DNA from: an uncultured Olsenella sp.
Lineage (GTDB): Bacteria > Actinomycetota > Coriobacteriia > Coriobacteriales > Atopobiaceae
Length of the DNA: 64,000 nucleotides
Direction of reading: 5' to 3'
NCBI GenBank assembly: GCA_900316105.1
Contig: ONBR01000001.1
Location: 71,528 to 135,527 of the forward strand
In this document: positions 1-7,328 of the stretch, one piece after another
How positions within the stretch are numbered: the first letter of the stretch is position 1
Layout of the letters: every line of letters starts with the position of its first letter
Position numbers and translations under genes: made by a program
The notes under the pieces: generated by a model
Databases searched by the model: none
Told to the model about the DNA's origin: nothing
What the model saw: only the letters and a program-made list of their open reading frames with translations

Positions 1-356
1 AAAAGCGATACGGTCCACCAGCCAACCTGGTGGGATACCCAACGGTTACCGGGACAGCCCACCCCCCAAGAGTTGGGCAGTTCCAGACGGGTAAATGATA
101 GCGCAACACCCGACAATTTTTGCCCTTATAGTACAGATAGCTTTGAGCTAAGGCGGTAATTTGCACTGTGAGCGTACTATCGCAGTAGCGATTTATTGGG
201 CGTATGTACAATTTCCCCTGCTTTCGTGGGTCAAGCAAAGGGGTCCCGGCCGGTACTCCAGTACCCCTCTTTCCGCCACTTTCCATTAATATGTATGGAA
301 GCAAATTTCGACCAATCGCCGGGGCACCGTCCGTCCCCGACACTGAGGAGTGATCC
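1..356. other. Intergenic region at left edge, no assigned gene
   Basis: A forward frame is open from base 1 to a stop at about 157-159 and could be the C-terminal tail of a gene cut by the window edge, but its residues match nothing I recognise and two other frames are open for 30 codons, so I do not call it. A small hairpin (CCACCAG/CTGGTGG, about 14-33) lies at the edge. The stretch from about 160 to 356 is the leader of the first binding-protein gene; I looked for a T-box core and for TPP, SAM and cobalamin boxes and found none. Confidence 0.3.
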
Positions 357-1352
357 ATGCCAGCAATCATCTCGCGCCGCAACGCGCTCAAGGCACTCGG
401 AGGCATGGGAGCCCTCGCTGTGGCCCCCCTGTCCCTCTCCGCCTGCGGTGGCTCCAGCAACCCGTCTGACAAGACCTACAAGATCGGCGTCCTGCAGCTC
501 ACCGAGCACGACGCCCTGGACGCCGCCAACAAGGGCTTCATCGCGGCCTTGGATGAGTCCGGCCTCAAGTACGAGGCCGACCAGCAGAACGCCCAGAACG
601 ACCAGTCAGCCTGCCAGACCATCGCCAGCAAGCTCGTGAACGACGGCAACGACCTGATTCTGGCCATCGCCACCCCCGCCGCCCAGGCGGTTGTCGGCGC
701 GACGACGGACATCCCCATCGTGGGCACCGCCATCACCGACTTCCAGAAGGCCGGCCTGGTGAAGGACAACGATAAGCCAGGCGGTAACGTCACGGGTTCC
801 TCCGACCTCACCCCCGTCGAGGACCAGTTCGACCTCCTCAAGCAGCTCTTCCCCGACGCAAAGAAGGTCGGCGTCCTCTACTGCACCGCCGAATCCAACT
901 CCGACATCCAGGCAGACATGGCTAAGGATGCGGCAAAGTCGCACAACCTGGAGGTCCAGGAGTTCACCGTCTCCAGCTCCAACGAAATCCAGCAGGTCGT
1001 GGAGTCCATGGTGGGCAAGGTGGACGTCTGCTACTGCCCCACCGACAACACCATTGCCGCCGGCATGAAGACGGTCATGATGGTGGCGACCGAGAACAAG
1101 CTTCCCGTCATCAACGCCGAGGAGGGTCAGGTGCGCAACGGTGGCCTGGTGACCTACGGCATCAACTTCGAGACCCTGGGCCACATGGCCGGCGAGATGG
1201 CCGTGAAGATCCTGAAGGGCGAGGCCAAGCCCGCCGACATGCCCATCGAGCACGAGGACAAGGACCAGTACACCCTGGTGGCAAACCAGCAGACGGCAAA
1301 GGACCTGGGCGTAGACCTCTCCGTCCTGGGGGACAAGGTCACCTTCGTCTAA
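357..1352 (+). CDS. ABC transporter substrate-binding lipoprotein (TrpX/PF04392 type), copy 1
   Basis: 331-residue extracytoplasmic solute-binding protein anchored as a lipoprotein. The N-terminus carries SRRNALK followed by a hydrophobic stretch and an LSAC lipobox (Cys30), so export may be through Tat. The mature part begins KTYKIGVLQL and matches the ABC_sub_bind family, whose characterised members bind tryptophan/tyrosine or other small ligands; the ligand here cannot be read from sequence. GAGGAG stands upstream of ATG. It is followed by a long perfect hairpin and then by a close paralogue, so it may be expressed separately from the rest of the transporter. Confidence 0.88.
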   Translation: MPAIISRRNALKALGGMGALAVAPLSLSACGGSSNPSDKTYKIGVLQLTEHDALDAANKGFIAALDESGLKYEADQQNAQNDQSACQTIASKLVNDGNDLILAIATPAAQAVVGATTDIPIVGTAITDFQKAGLVKDNDKPGGNVTGSSDLTPVEDQFDLLKQLFPDAKKVGVLYCTAESNSDIQADMAKDAAKSHNLEVQEFTVSSSNEIQQVVESMVGKVDVCYCPTDNTIAAGMKTVMMVATENKLPVINAEEGQVRNGGLVTYGINFETLGHMAGEMAVKILKGEAKPADMPIEHEDKDQYTLVANQQTAKDLGVDLSVLGDKVTFV

Positions 1353-1376
1353 GCGGGTTCGTCCTATAGAAGCGGT

Positions 1377-1429
1377 CCGAAAGGGGTACTCCCTTATGGC
1401 ATGCAGCCATAAGGGAGTACCCCTTTCGG
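1377..1429. terminator. 24-bp perfect hairpin between the two binding-protein genes
   Basis: Arms at 1377-1400 and 1406-1429 are perfectly complementary with a 5-nt loop. No T-run follows on the + strand. The core GGGGTACTCCC/GGGAGTACCCC recurs at 4589-4638 and 18081-18104. It probably ends or attenuates transcription of the first lipoprotein gene. Confidence 0.6.
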
Positions 1430-1554
1430 CTGCTTAGTTACAAATATGTAAGCACTTCTTTCAGGAAACGAAGTGGCAACAGCGCCATACCGTACGATAA
1501 CGCGCAATGCGTATGACGCTAATTTCCCATCAATAGTTAACGAAGGAGTGTCCC

Positions 1555-2553
1555 ATGTCTCGCTATCTCTCTCGCCGTTCCGCATTGAAGCTCTTCGGCG
1601 GCCTTGGCGTGCTGGCTGCTGCGCCGGTGGCCCTCTCTGGCTGCTCGGGCTCTGACGGAGGCTCCGGCGAGAAGACCTACAAGATTGGCGTCCTGCAGCT
1701 CACCGAGCACGACGCGCTGGACGCTGCCAACAAGGGCTTCTTCAAGGCGCTCGACGAGGCCGGCCTCAAGTACGAGGCAGACCAGCAGAACGCCCAGAAC
1801 GACCAGTCCGCCTGCCAGACCATCGCCAGCAAGCTCGTGAACGACGGCAACGACCTCATCTTTGCCATTGCAACCCCTGCCGCCCAGGCAGTGAAGGGTG
1901 CCACCTCCGACATCCCCATCGTGGGCACCGCCGTCACCGACTTCGCCGCATCTGGCCTCGTGAAGGACAACGACAAGCCCGGCGGTAACGTCACGGGTTC
2001 CTCCGACCTGACTCCCGTGGCCGAGCAGTTCGACCTCATCAAGCAGCTCTTCCCCGACGCAAAGAAGGTCGGAGTCCTCTACTGCACAGCCGAGTCCAAC
2101 TCCGACGTCCAGGTGAAGCTCGCGGAGGAGACCGCGGCCAAGCACGATCTGGAGGTTAGCAAGTTCTCCATCTCAAGCTCCAATGAGCTCCAGCAGGTCG
2201 TGGAGTCCATGGTGGGCAAGGTGGACGTCTGCTACTGCCCCACCGACAACACCATTGCCGCCGGCATGCAGACTGTCTCCATGGTCGCCAACGAGCACAA
2301 GCTCCCCACCATCGTCGGCGAGCAGGGTATGGTCGAGAATGGCGGCCTGGCCACCTATGGCATCGACTACGAGACCCTGGGCCACATGGCCGGCGAGATG
2401 GCCGTGAAGATCCTGAAGGGCGAGGCCAAGCCCGCCGACATGCCCATCGAGCACGAGGATGCCAGCAAGTGCACCCTGGTGACCAACAAGAAGACCGCCG
2501 AGCAGCTTGGCGTGGACCTTTCCGTCCTGGGTGACAAGCAGACTCAGGTCTAG
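1555..2553 (+). CDS. ABC transporter substrate-binding lipoprotein (TrpX/PF04392 type), copy 2
   Basis: 332-residue paralogue of the preceding gene, with the same layout: SRRSALK twin-arginine-like start, hydrophobic segment, LSGC lipobox (Cys30), then KTYKIGVLQL. GAAGGAG at 1542-1548 sets the ATG. The two proteins differ mainly in the N-terminal signal and in scattered surface positions, while two DNA blocks of 80 and 90 bases are identical between the copies, pointing to recent duplication or gene conversion. It lies 115 bases before the permease gene, with a hairpin between, and so is the better candidate for the dedicated receptor of this importer. Confidence 0.88.
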   Translation: MSRYLSRRSALKLFGGLGVLAAAPVALSGCSGSDGGSGEKTYKIGVLQLTEHDALDAANKGFFKALDEAGLKYEADQQNAQNDQSACQTIASKLVNDGNDLIFAIATPAAQAVKGATSDIPIVGTAVTDFAASGLVKDNDKPGGNVTGSSDLTPVAEQFDLIKQLFPDAKKVGVLYCTAESNSDVQVKLAEETAAKHDLEVSKFSISSSNELQQVVESMVGKVDVCYCPTDNTIAAGMQTVSMVANEHKLPTIVGEQGMVENGGLATYGIDYETLGHMAGEMAVKILKGEAKPADMPIEHEDASKCTLVTNKKTAEQLGVDLSVLGDKQTQV

Positions 2554-2581
2554 TGTCGGCTATCATATAGGTATTGGATTG

Positions 2582-2615
2582 CGGCAGGCCAGGATCGGTA
2601 GAAACCGCCTGGCCT
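2582..2615 (+). terminator. Attenuator-like hairpin between binding protein and permease
   Basis: GCAGGCCAGG and CCTGGCCTGC pair around a loop of about 13 nt. A T-rich patch lies about 15 nt further on rather than directly after the stem. It could lower permease/ATPase expression relative to the receptor, a common ratio control in ABC operons. Confidence 0.45.
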
Positions 2616-2668
2616 GCCCATTTGTCTGATTTGTTTTTACACGCACGTAGTCATATTGGAGGAAGTCT

Positions 2669-3637
2669 ATGCAACTCGCCCTGTTGGGAGCCATCTCCCA
2701 GGGAATCATCTGGGGCATCATGGTACTGGGTGTCCTGGTCACCTTCCGCATGCTGGACATCGCGGACCTGACCGTCGACGGTAGCTTCGCCCTTGGCGGC
2801 GCCGTCGCAGCCGTCGCCTCGGTCAACATGGGCCTGGACCCCATCGTAGCCATCCTATTGGGAACCCTGGCGGGCCTGGTTGCCGGCCTGGTGACGGGCA
2901 TCCTGCACACGGTCTTTGACATCCCCGCCATCCTCGCGGGAATCCTCACCCAGATTGCCCTTTGGTCCATCAACCTGCGTATCATGGGCAAGTCGAACAT
3001 TCCTCTGCTCAACGTGGACACCGTCTTCACCAAGTTCGCCGACCTGCTGGGTATCTCCCAGTCCATCGCGACGCTGATCATCGGCATCATCATTGCCGCC
3101 GCCATGATCGCCCTCATGTACTGGTTCTTTGGCACCGAGCTCGGTAGCGCCCTGCGCGCCACCGGCAACAACGAGGACATGTGCCGTGCCCTGGGCATTG
3201 ACGTCCGCATGACCAAGCTCCTGGCCCTGGCCATCTCCAACGGCCTAGTCGGTCTTTCCGGCGCTCTGATCTGCCAGAGCCAGAAGTATGCGGACATCGG
3301 CATGGGCACCGGCGCCATCGTCATCGGCCTGGCAGCCATTGTCATCGGCGAGGTCCTGGGACGTTTCACCCCTGGCAAGCTGACCTCGTTCAGTTCTAGG
3401 CTCATCTCGGCCGTGGCAGGCTCTGTGGTCTACTTCATCATTCGCGCCATCGTCCTGCAGATGGGCCTCGACGCCAATGACATGAAGCTCCTGTCTGCCA
3501 TCATCGTTGCCCTGGCCCTAGCCATCCCAGTCATCATGGAACGCCGTAGCCTCAAGAGCGCCTACAAGAAGGACACTCGCAAGCTCATGGCTGACACCGC
3601 CGCTCCAACTGACTCCGCGAAGGGAGGCGAGCGCTAA
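2669..3637 (+). CDS. ABC transporter permease (TrpY-like)
   Basis: 322-residue polytopic membrane protein of the BPD_transp_2 type (permeases for TrpXYZ-like and branched-chain amino-acid-like importers). It opens with MQLALLGAISQGIIWGIMVLG and has 8-9 hydrophobic segments; FRMLDIADLTVDGSFALGG near the N-terminus is typical of this permease group. GGAGG at 2658-2662 precedes ATG by 6 nt. The stop overlaps the ATPase start by one base (TAATG), so translation is coupled. It forms the channel for the substrate delivered by the upstream lipoproteins. Confidence 0.9.
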   Translation: MQLALLGAISQGIIWGIMVLGVLVTFRMLDIADLTVDGSFALGGAVAAVASVNMGLDPIVAILLGTLAGLVAGLVTGILHTVFDIPAILAGILTQIALWSINLRIMGKSNIPLLNVDTVFTKFADLLGISQSIATLIIGIIIAAAMIALMYWFFGTELGSALRATGNNEDMCRALGIDVRMTKLLALAISNGLVGLSGALICQSQKYADIGMGTGAIVIGLAAIVIGEVLGRFTPGKLTSFSSRLISAVAGSVVYFIIRAIVLQMGLDANDMKLLSAIIVALALAIPVIMERRSLKSAYKKDTRKLMADTAAPTDSAKGGER

Positions 3638-4431
3638 TGCTGACGCTCAAATCTGTGACCAAGACCTTCAACCGCGGTACCGCCAGCGAGAAGCCCGCCC
3701 TGCGTGGCGTGGACCTGACCCTCAACGACGGTGACTTCGTGACCATCATCGGCGGCAACGGCGCCGGAAAGTCCACCCTGCTCAACATGATCGCAGGCGT
3801 CTATCCCCTGGACAGTGGCCAGATCATCCTGGACGGCAACGACATCTCCACCCTGCCCGAGTTCGCCCGTGCAAAGTACCTGGGCCGCGTCTTTCAGGAC
3901 CCCATGCGCGGCACTGCTGCCGACATGCAGATTGACGAGAACCTGGCCCTGGCAAAGCGTCGCGGCCAGCATCGAGGCCTTGCCTGGGGTATCACCAAGG
4001 AAGAGGAGGCTGAGTATCGCAAGGTGCTGACCCCCCTCAATCTGGGCCTTGAGGACCGCCTGAACGCAAAGGTCGGCCTCCTATCTGGCGGCCAGCGCCA
4101 GGCAGTCACCCTGCTCATGGCCACCCTGCAGAAGCCCCGTCTGCTCCTTTTGGACGAGCACACGGCAGCACTGGACCCCAAGACCGCCCAGAAGGTCCTG
4201 GACCTCACCCAGAAGGTCGTCGACGAGCACCACCTGACCACCCTGATGGTCACCCACAACATGCATGACGCCATCCGACTGGGCAACCGCCTGATCATGA
4301 TGAACGAAGGTAAGATCATCTACGACGTTGCCGGCGAGGAAAAGAAGAAGCTCACCGTGCCCGACCTGCTTCAGAAGTTCGAGGAGGTCTCGGGCGGCGA
4401 GCTGGCCAACGACCGAATGTTGCTGTCCTAA
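3637..4431 (+). CDS. ABC transporter ATP-binding protein (TrpZ-like)
   Basis: 264-residue cytoplasmic ATPase that powers the importer. Visible motifs: Walker A GGNGAGKST (about residues 42-50), Q-loop VFQDP, signature LSGGQRQAV, Walker B LLLLDEHTAALDP with the catalytic Glu, and the switch His in VTHNMHDA. The DEH in place of the usual DEP/DEPT is normal for this subfamily. It is coupled to the permease gene by a 1-base overlap and is the last gene of the operon; a terminator with a T-run follows about 50 bases downstream. Confidence 0.92.
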   Translation: MLTLKSVTKTFNRGTASEKPALRGVDLTLNDGDFVTIIGGNGAGKSTLLNMIAGVYPLDSGQIILDGNDISTLPEFARAKYLGRVFQDPMRGTAADMQIDENLALAKRRGQHRGLAWGITKEEEAEYRKVLTPLNLGLEDRLNAKVGLLSGGQRQAVTLLMATLQKPRLLLLDEHTAALDPKTAQKVLDLTQKVVDEHHLTTLMVTHNMHDAIRLGNRLIMMNEGKIIYDVAGEEKKKLTVPDLLQKFEEVSGGELANDRMLLS

Positions 4432-4478
4432 GGCGTCGGTGACACGGCCGCCAGGCCAGGCTTTCTTACCTGGAAGTT

Positions 4479-4558
4479 GGTGCCAGCACCCTTCCCCAGC
4501 GCTCAAACAGCGCGCTTTGTGCGAACGGCGCCCGAGGAAGGATGCTGGCACCTTTTCT
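4479..4558 (+). terminator. Long-stem terminator with conserved loop (family C)
   Basis: Arms 4479-4495 and 4536-4552 pair over 17 bp with one mismatch and are followed by TTTTCT, so it should end the upstream ABC operon. The large loop contains the block GCTCAAACAGCGCGCTT (4501-4517) that reappears almost unchanged in the loop of an unrelated stem at 32101. Confidence 0.75.
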
Positions 4559-4588
4559 GTAGCAAGCGTCTGGCCTGAGGGCGCCCCT

Positions 4589-4638
4589 TATCCATAGGGG
4601 GTACTCCCTTAAGGATAAGGGAGTACCCCCTATGGATA
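4589..4638. repeat. 22-bp perfect hairpin, GGGAGTACCCC family (family B)
   Basis: Arms at about 4589-4610 and 4617-4638 are perfectly complementary around a 6-nt loop. It lies between convergent genes and probably serves the metal ATPase on the minus strand as a terminator. Same core as 1377-1429 and 18081-18104. Confidence 0.65.
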
Positions 4639-4673
4639 CTCCCCTGTCTGAGGTTTGAGATTTATTACTGCAG

Positions 4674-6770
4674 CTAGGCCAGGAGCTTGCGGGTGTTGAG
4701 GGCTACCGTAGCTAGGGTCGTACCGTTGTGAAGGTAGGCTGCCGTCGTCACGGATAGAACCCCTGCCACGCCGAGCACGATGAGCCCCGTATTGAAGCCC
4801 ACGATGAAGTTGTAGTCCCTCTTGATACGGTGCATCAAGCGCTGGCTCAACACTCGCATGGTCACCAGGGATTCAAGGGAATTGTCCATCACTGCCACAT
4901 CCGCAACGGCACGTGCGATGTCGCTTGCATCCGAAAGTGCCACCGAGACGTCCGAGGCAGCCAGTGCGGGCGAATCATTGATGCCATCGCCGACCATGAT
5001 CACGGTGTGACCCTGACGCTTCAGCTCGTCCACATAGGAACTCTTGTCCTCAGGAAGAACCTGTGCCTTGTAGTCGTCCAGGGTCAACTCCTGGGCTACA
5101 TAGCCAGCCGCCTGCGGAGAGTCGCCCGTAAGCATGACCATGTTGGATATGCCCAGTTCACGGAGGTTGCCGAGGACTTCCTTGGCCTCATTGCGCAGGG
5201 GGTCATCGATACAGATGGCTCCCACGAGCAGACCGTCACAGGCCATGTACACGACCGAGGCCATGGGCGCAATCTCGTGAATGGTCTCCTTCATCTGAGG
5301 AGGAACGGCAATACCCTCGTCCTCAAAGATGAAGTGGTAACTGCCAATGACAAGCTTGTCGGCCCCCACTATGGTTGAAATGCCGTGGGCGACCACGTAC
5401 TCGACTTCGGCGTGTACCTCCTCCGTATGGTCAAGACCGCGCCTGTCTGCCTCTTTGATGATGGCACGGGCGACGCTGTGGGGAAAATGCTCCTCCACGC
5501 AGGCCGCGTAGCGCAGGACCGTGTCCTCGTCAGACTCCTCAAAGGGAATGATGGCAACGACCCTTGGCTCGGCATTGGTGAGGGTGCCGGTCTTGTCAAA
5601 GACAATGGTGTCAGCCTCAGCCAGAGCCTCCAGGTATTTGCCACCCTTGACGGCAATATTCCTATCGGCGGCCTCCCCCATCGCGCTCATCACGGCCACA
5701 GGGGTCGTGAGCTTGATGGCGCAGGAATAGTCCACCATAAGGACCACCATAGCCTTTGCGGGGTTGCGTGTGATGGCCATAATCGCCGCAAAGGTAAGCA
5801 GGTTCATGGGCACCAGCGAGTCCGCCAGATGCTCGGCCTTGCCCTGAACGTCTGCCTTCAGGCTGGAGGTCTGCTCCACCAGATCGGCAATCCCGTCTTT
5901 TCGGGAGTTGCCGGGCTCGTGAGTCACACGCACCAGTAGGCTGCCCTCCTCTAAAGTAGTACCTGCATATACGGTAGAGCCCGTCTCCTTGTGCACAAGG
6001 CGAGACTCGCCAGTCAGCGACGCCTCGTCCAGGCTGCCCTCTCCCGACACGACGGTACCGTCCACGGGAAGGACCGAGCCCATGCCCAGGCGCAGAATCA
6101 TTCCTTCGCGCACCTCGGACATGGAAATCTGAACGTCTTGCCCGTCACGCACTGCCCAGACCGTCTCGGGACGGGTGATGAGCCCCTCCTTGAGAGCTAT
6201 ATGCGCACGACTCTGGACATGCTCTTCCAGGATGTTCGACAGGCCAAGCAGGAACATGACGGCTCCTGCATCGTCGTAGCTTGCGCGCAGTATCGAGGCA
6301 ACGATTGCGGTGGCGTCCAGGACCTCGACGGTGAGCTTGCCAGAGAAGAGCTCCTTGAGTCCACGATAGACGTAACCGACACTCTGGAAGATGACCCATG
6401 CCGTACGAAGGGGCAGGGGCAACAGGAGCCTGCGAGCGTAGTGAAAGAAGACATGCCTGACCACATGGGTGGCAAAGGCATTGTTCTCTAGCGATAGCTC
6501 TACCTGATTGGCAAAGGGCTCGATCCCCGGCTCCTCGCGAGGAAGGCTTAGAACGTTCAAACCTGCAATCGAATCAAGGACGCCCTGCCTGCAGACAGGG
6601 TCAAAGACAACCAGTACCGAGCCGTTTGCAGCGTGAGCCTCTGCCCGGCGAACTCCTTCCATGCGCATGAGCGCATAGGTTATGCCACGGGCCTCGTCCT
6701 CTTCCAAGCTGCGCAGACCCAACCTGAGGCGCAGGCGCCCCGGGATATCGGAAACGATTTTGTACTGCAT
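4674..6770 (-). CDS. P1B-type metal-transporting ATPase with YSC membrane motif
   Basis: 698-residue heavy-metal P-type ATPase. N-terminal region of about 80 residues resembles an HMA-like fold but lacks CxxC. TGES (253-256) marks the actuator domain, DKTGT (392-396) the phosphorylated Asp, and GDGINDSPALA the hinge. In the sixth-helix metal site, where most family members have CPC, CPH or SPC, this protein reads DYSCAIKLTTP (Cys350, no proline). That form occurs in a subgroup I associate with Mn/Zn/Fe-type ATPases, but the metal is an inference. It follows the DUF6110-like gene by 15 bases and lies beside the feo operon, suggesting transition-metal homeostasis. Confidence 0.88.
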   Translation of the reverse strand: MQYKIVSDIPGRLRLRLGLRSLEEDEARGITYALMRMEGVRRAEAHAANGSVLVVFDPVCRQGVLDSIAGLNVLSLPREEPGIEPFANQVELSLENNAFATHVVRHVFFHYARRLLLPLPLRTAWVIFQSVGYVYRGLKELFSGKLTVEVLDATAIVASILRASYDDAGAVMFLLGLSNILEEHVQSRAHIALKEGLITRPETVWAVRDGQDVQISMSEVREGMILRLGMGSVLPVDGTVVSGEGSLDEASLTGESRLVHKETGSTVYAGTTLEEGSLLVRVTHEPGNSRKDGIADLVEQTSSLKADVQGKAEHLADSLVPMNLLTFAAIMAITRNPAKAMVVLMVDYSCAIKLTTPVAVMSAMGEAADRNIAVKGGKYLEALAEADTIVFDKTGTLTNAEPRVVAIIPFEESDEDTVLRYAACVEEHFPHSVARAIIKEADRRGLDHTEEVHAEVEYVVAHGISTIVGADKLVIGSYHFIFEDEGIAVPPQMKETIHEIAPMASVVYMACDGLLVGAICIDDPLRNEAKEVLGNLRELGISNMVMLTGDSPQAAGYVAQELTLDDYKAQVLPEDKSSYVDELKRQGHTVIMVGDGINDSPALAASDVSVALSDASDIARAVADVAVMDNSLESLVTMRVLSQRLMHRIKRDYNFIVGFNTGLIVLGVAGVLSVTTAAYLHNGTTLATVALNTRKLLA

Positions 6771-6785
6771 GAGACGCGCCCCTTG

Positions 6786-7088
6786 CTAGGCCTCTGCACC
6801 CGCCGCATCAATCTCGGCGGTAACCTCCTTGCGAATGCGCTCCGTCTCAGCAGCCACGCGCTCCCTGACCTCGGCATCGATCTTGCTCTTGCGGCGAGCC
6901 TCGGCAACTGTGTCAGAAGCATCGTCGACGATGTTCTGGGTCTCGGCACTCACTGCATCGGCGACCCTCATGCCGCAGCTAGTAACGGCGACTGCACCCT
7001 TGTGCAGGATTCCGCTCTGGGCCAGGCCGGCCACACAACCAGCAGCAGCGGCACCCGCAGCAGCAATCCAAAGATGATTAACGCTCAT
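6786..7088 (-). CDS. Small membrane-anchored DUF6110-like protein
   Basis: 100 residues beginning MSVNHLWIAAAGAAAAG. I choose this ATG because GAGGAG stands about 7 nt upstream; a longer frame to 7181 has no such site. The N-terminal third is a Gly/Ala-rich hydrophobic segment followed by GILHKGAVAVTSCGMRVAD and a charged, helical, probably coiled-coil C-terminus. The layout fits the DUF6110 family, small proteins commonly encoded next to this class of metal P-type ATPase; function unknown. It is the first gene of a two-gene operon with the ATPase and may act as a membrane partner or metal-site accessory, which is inference. Confidence 0.7.
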   Translation of the reverse strand: MSVNHLWIAAAGAAAAGCVAGLAQSGILHKGAVAVTSCGMRVADAVSAETQNIVDDASDTVAEARRKSKIDAEVRERVAAETERIRKEVTAEIDAAGAEA

Positions 7089-7185
7089 GACTATGCTCCT
7101 CTCGTCAGGTACATCACAGCGCCCTGGACCACATGGATGAAAAAACGTGCCATCCCTTACAGTGATATGACCCGTATACATTAGT

Positions 7186-7207
7186 TTAGGATAACTAGTT
7201 TTATCAA
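7186..7207 (-). promoter_or_regulatory. Possible metal-regulator box upstream of the DUF6110/ATPase operon
   Basis: TTAGGATAACTAGTTTTATCAA is an imperfect inverted repeat around AACTAGTT and begins like a DtxR/IdeR-type half site (TTAGG). It lies about 100 bases upstream of the DUF6110-like start in an AT-rich stretch. Tentative: the symmetry is weak and no regulator gene is in the window. Confidence 0.25.
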
Positions 7208-7328
7208 GATTAACTTTATTAGCTACGACTAAGAAAATCTTGCGAAAGTACGAATGAGGGGAAGGGACCGAGTCCCTCCCCCCTCTTCGTGATACACCTC
7301 ACATAGGAAACTTGCCCCGGTAAGGTCT

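Noticed and set aside
1..356. Possible T-box or other riboswitch before the first binding-protein gene
   Set aside because: No T-box AGGGTGG-type core, no TPP/SAM/cobalamin boxes found.
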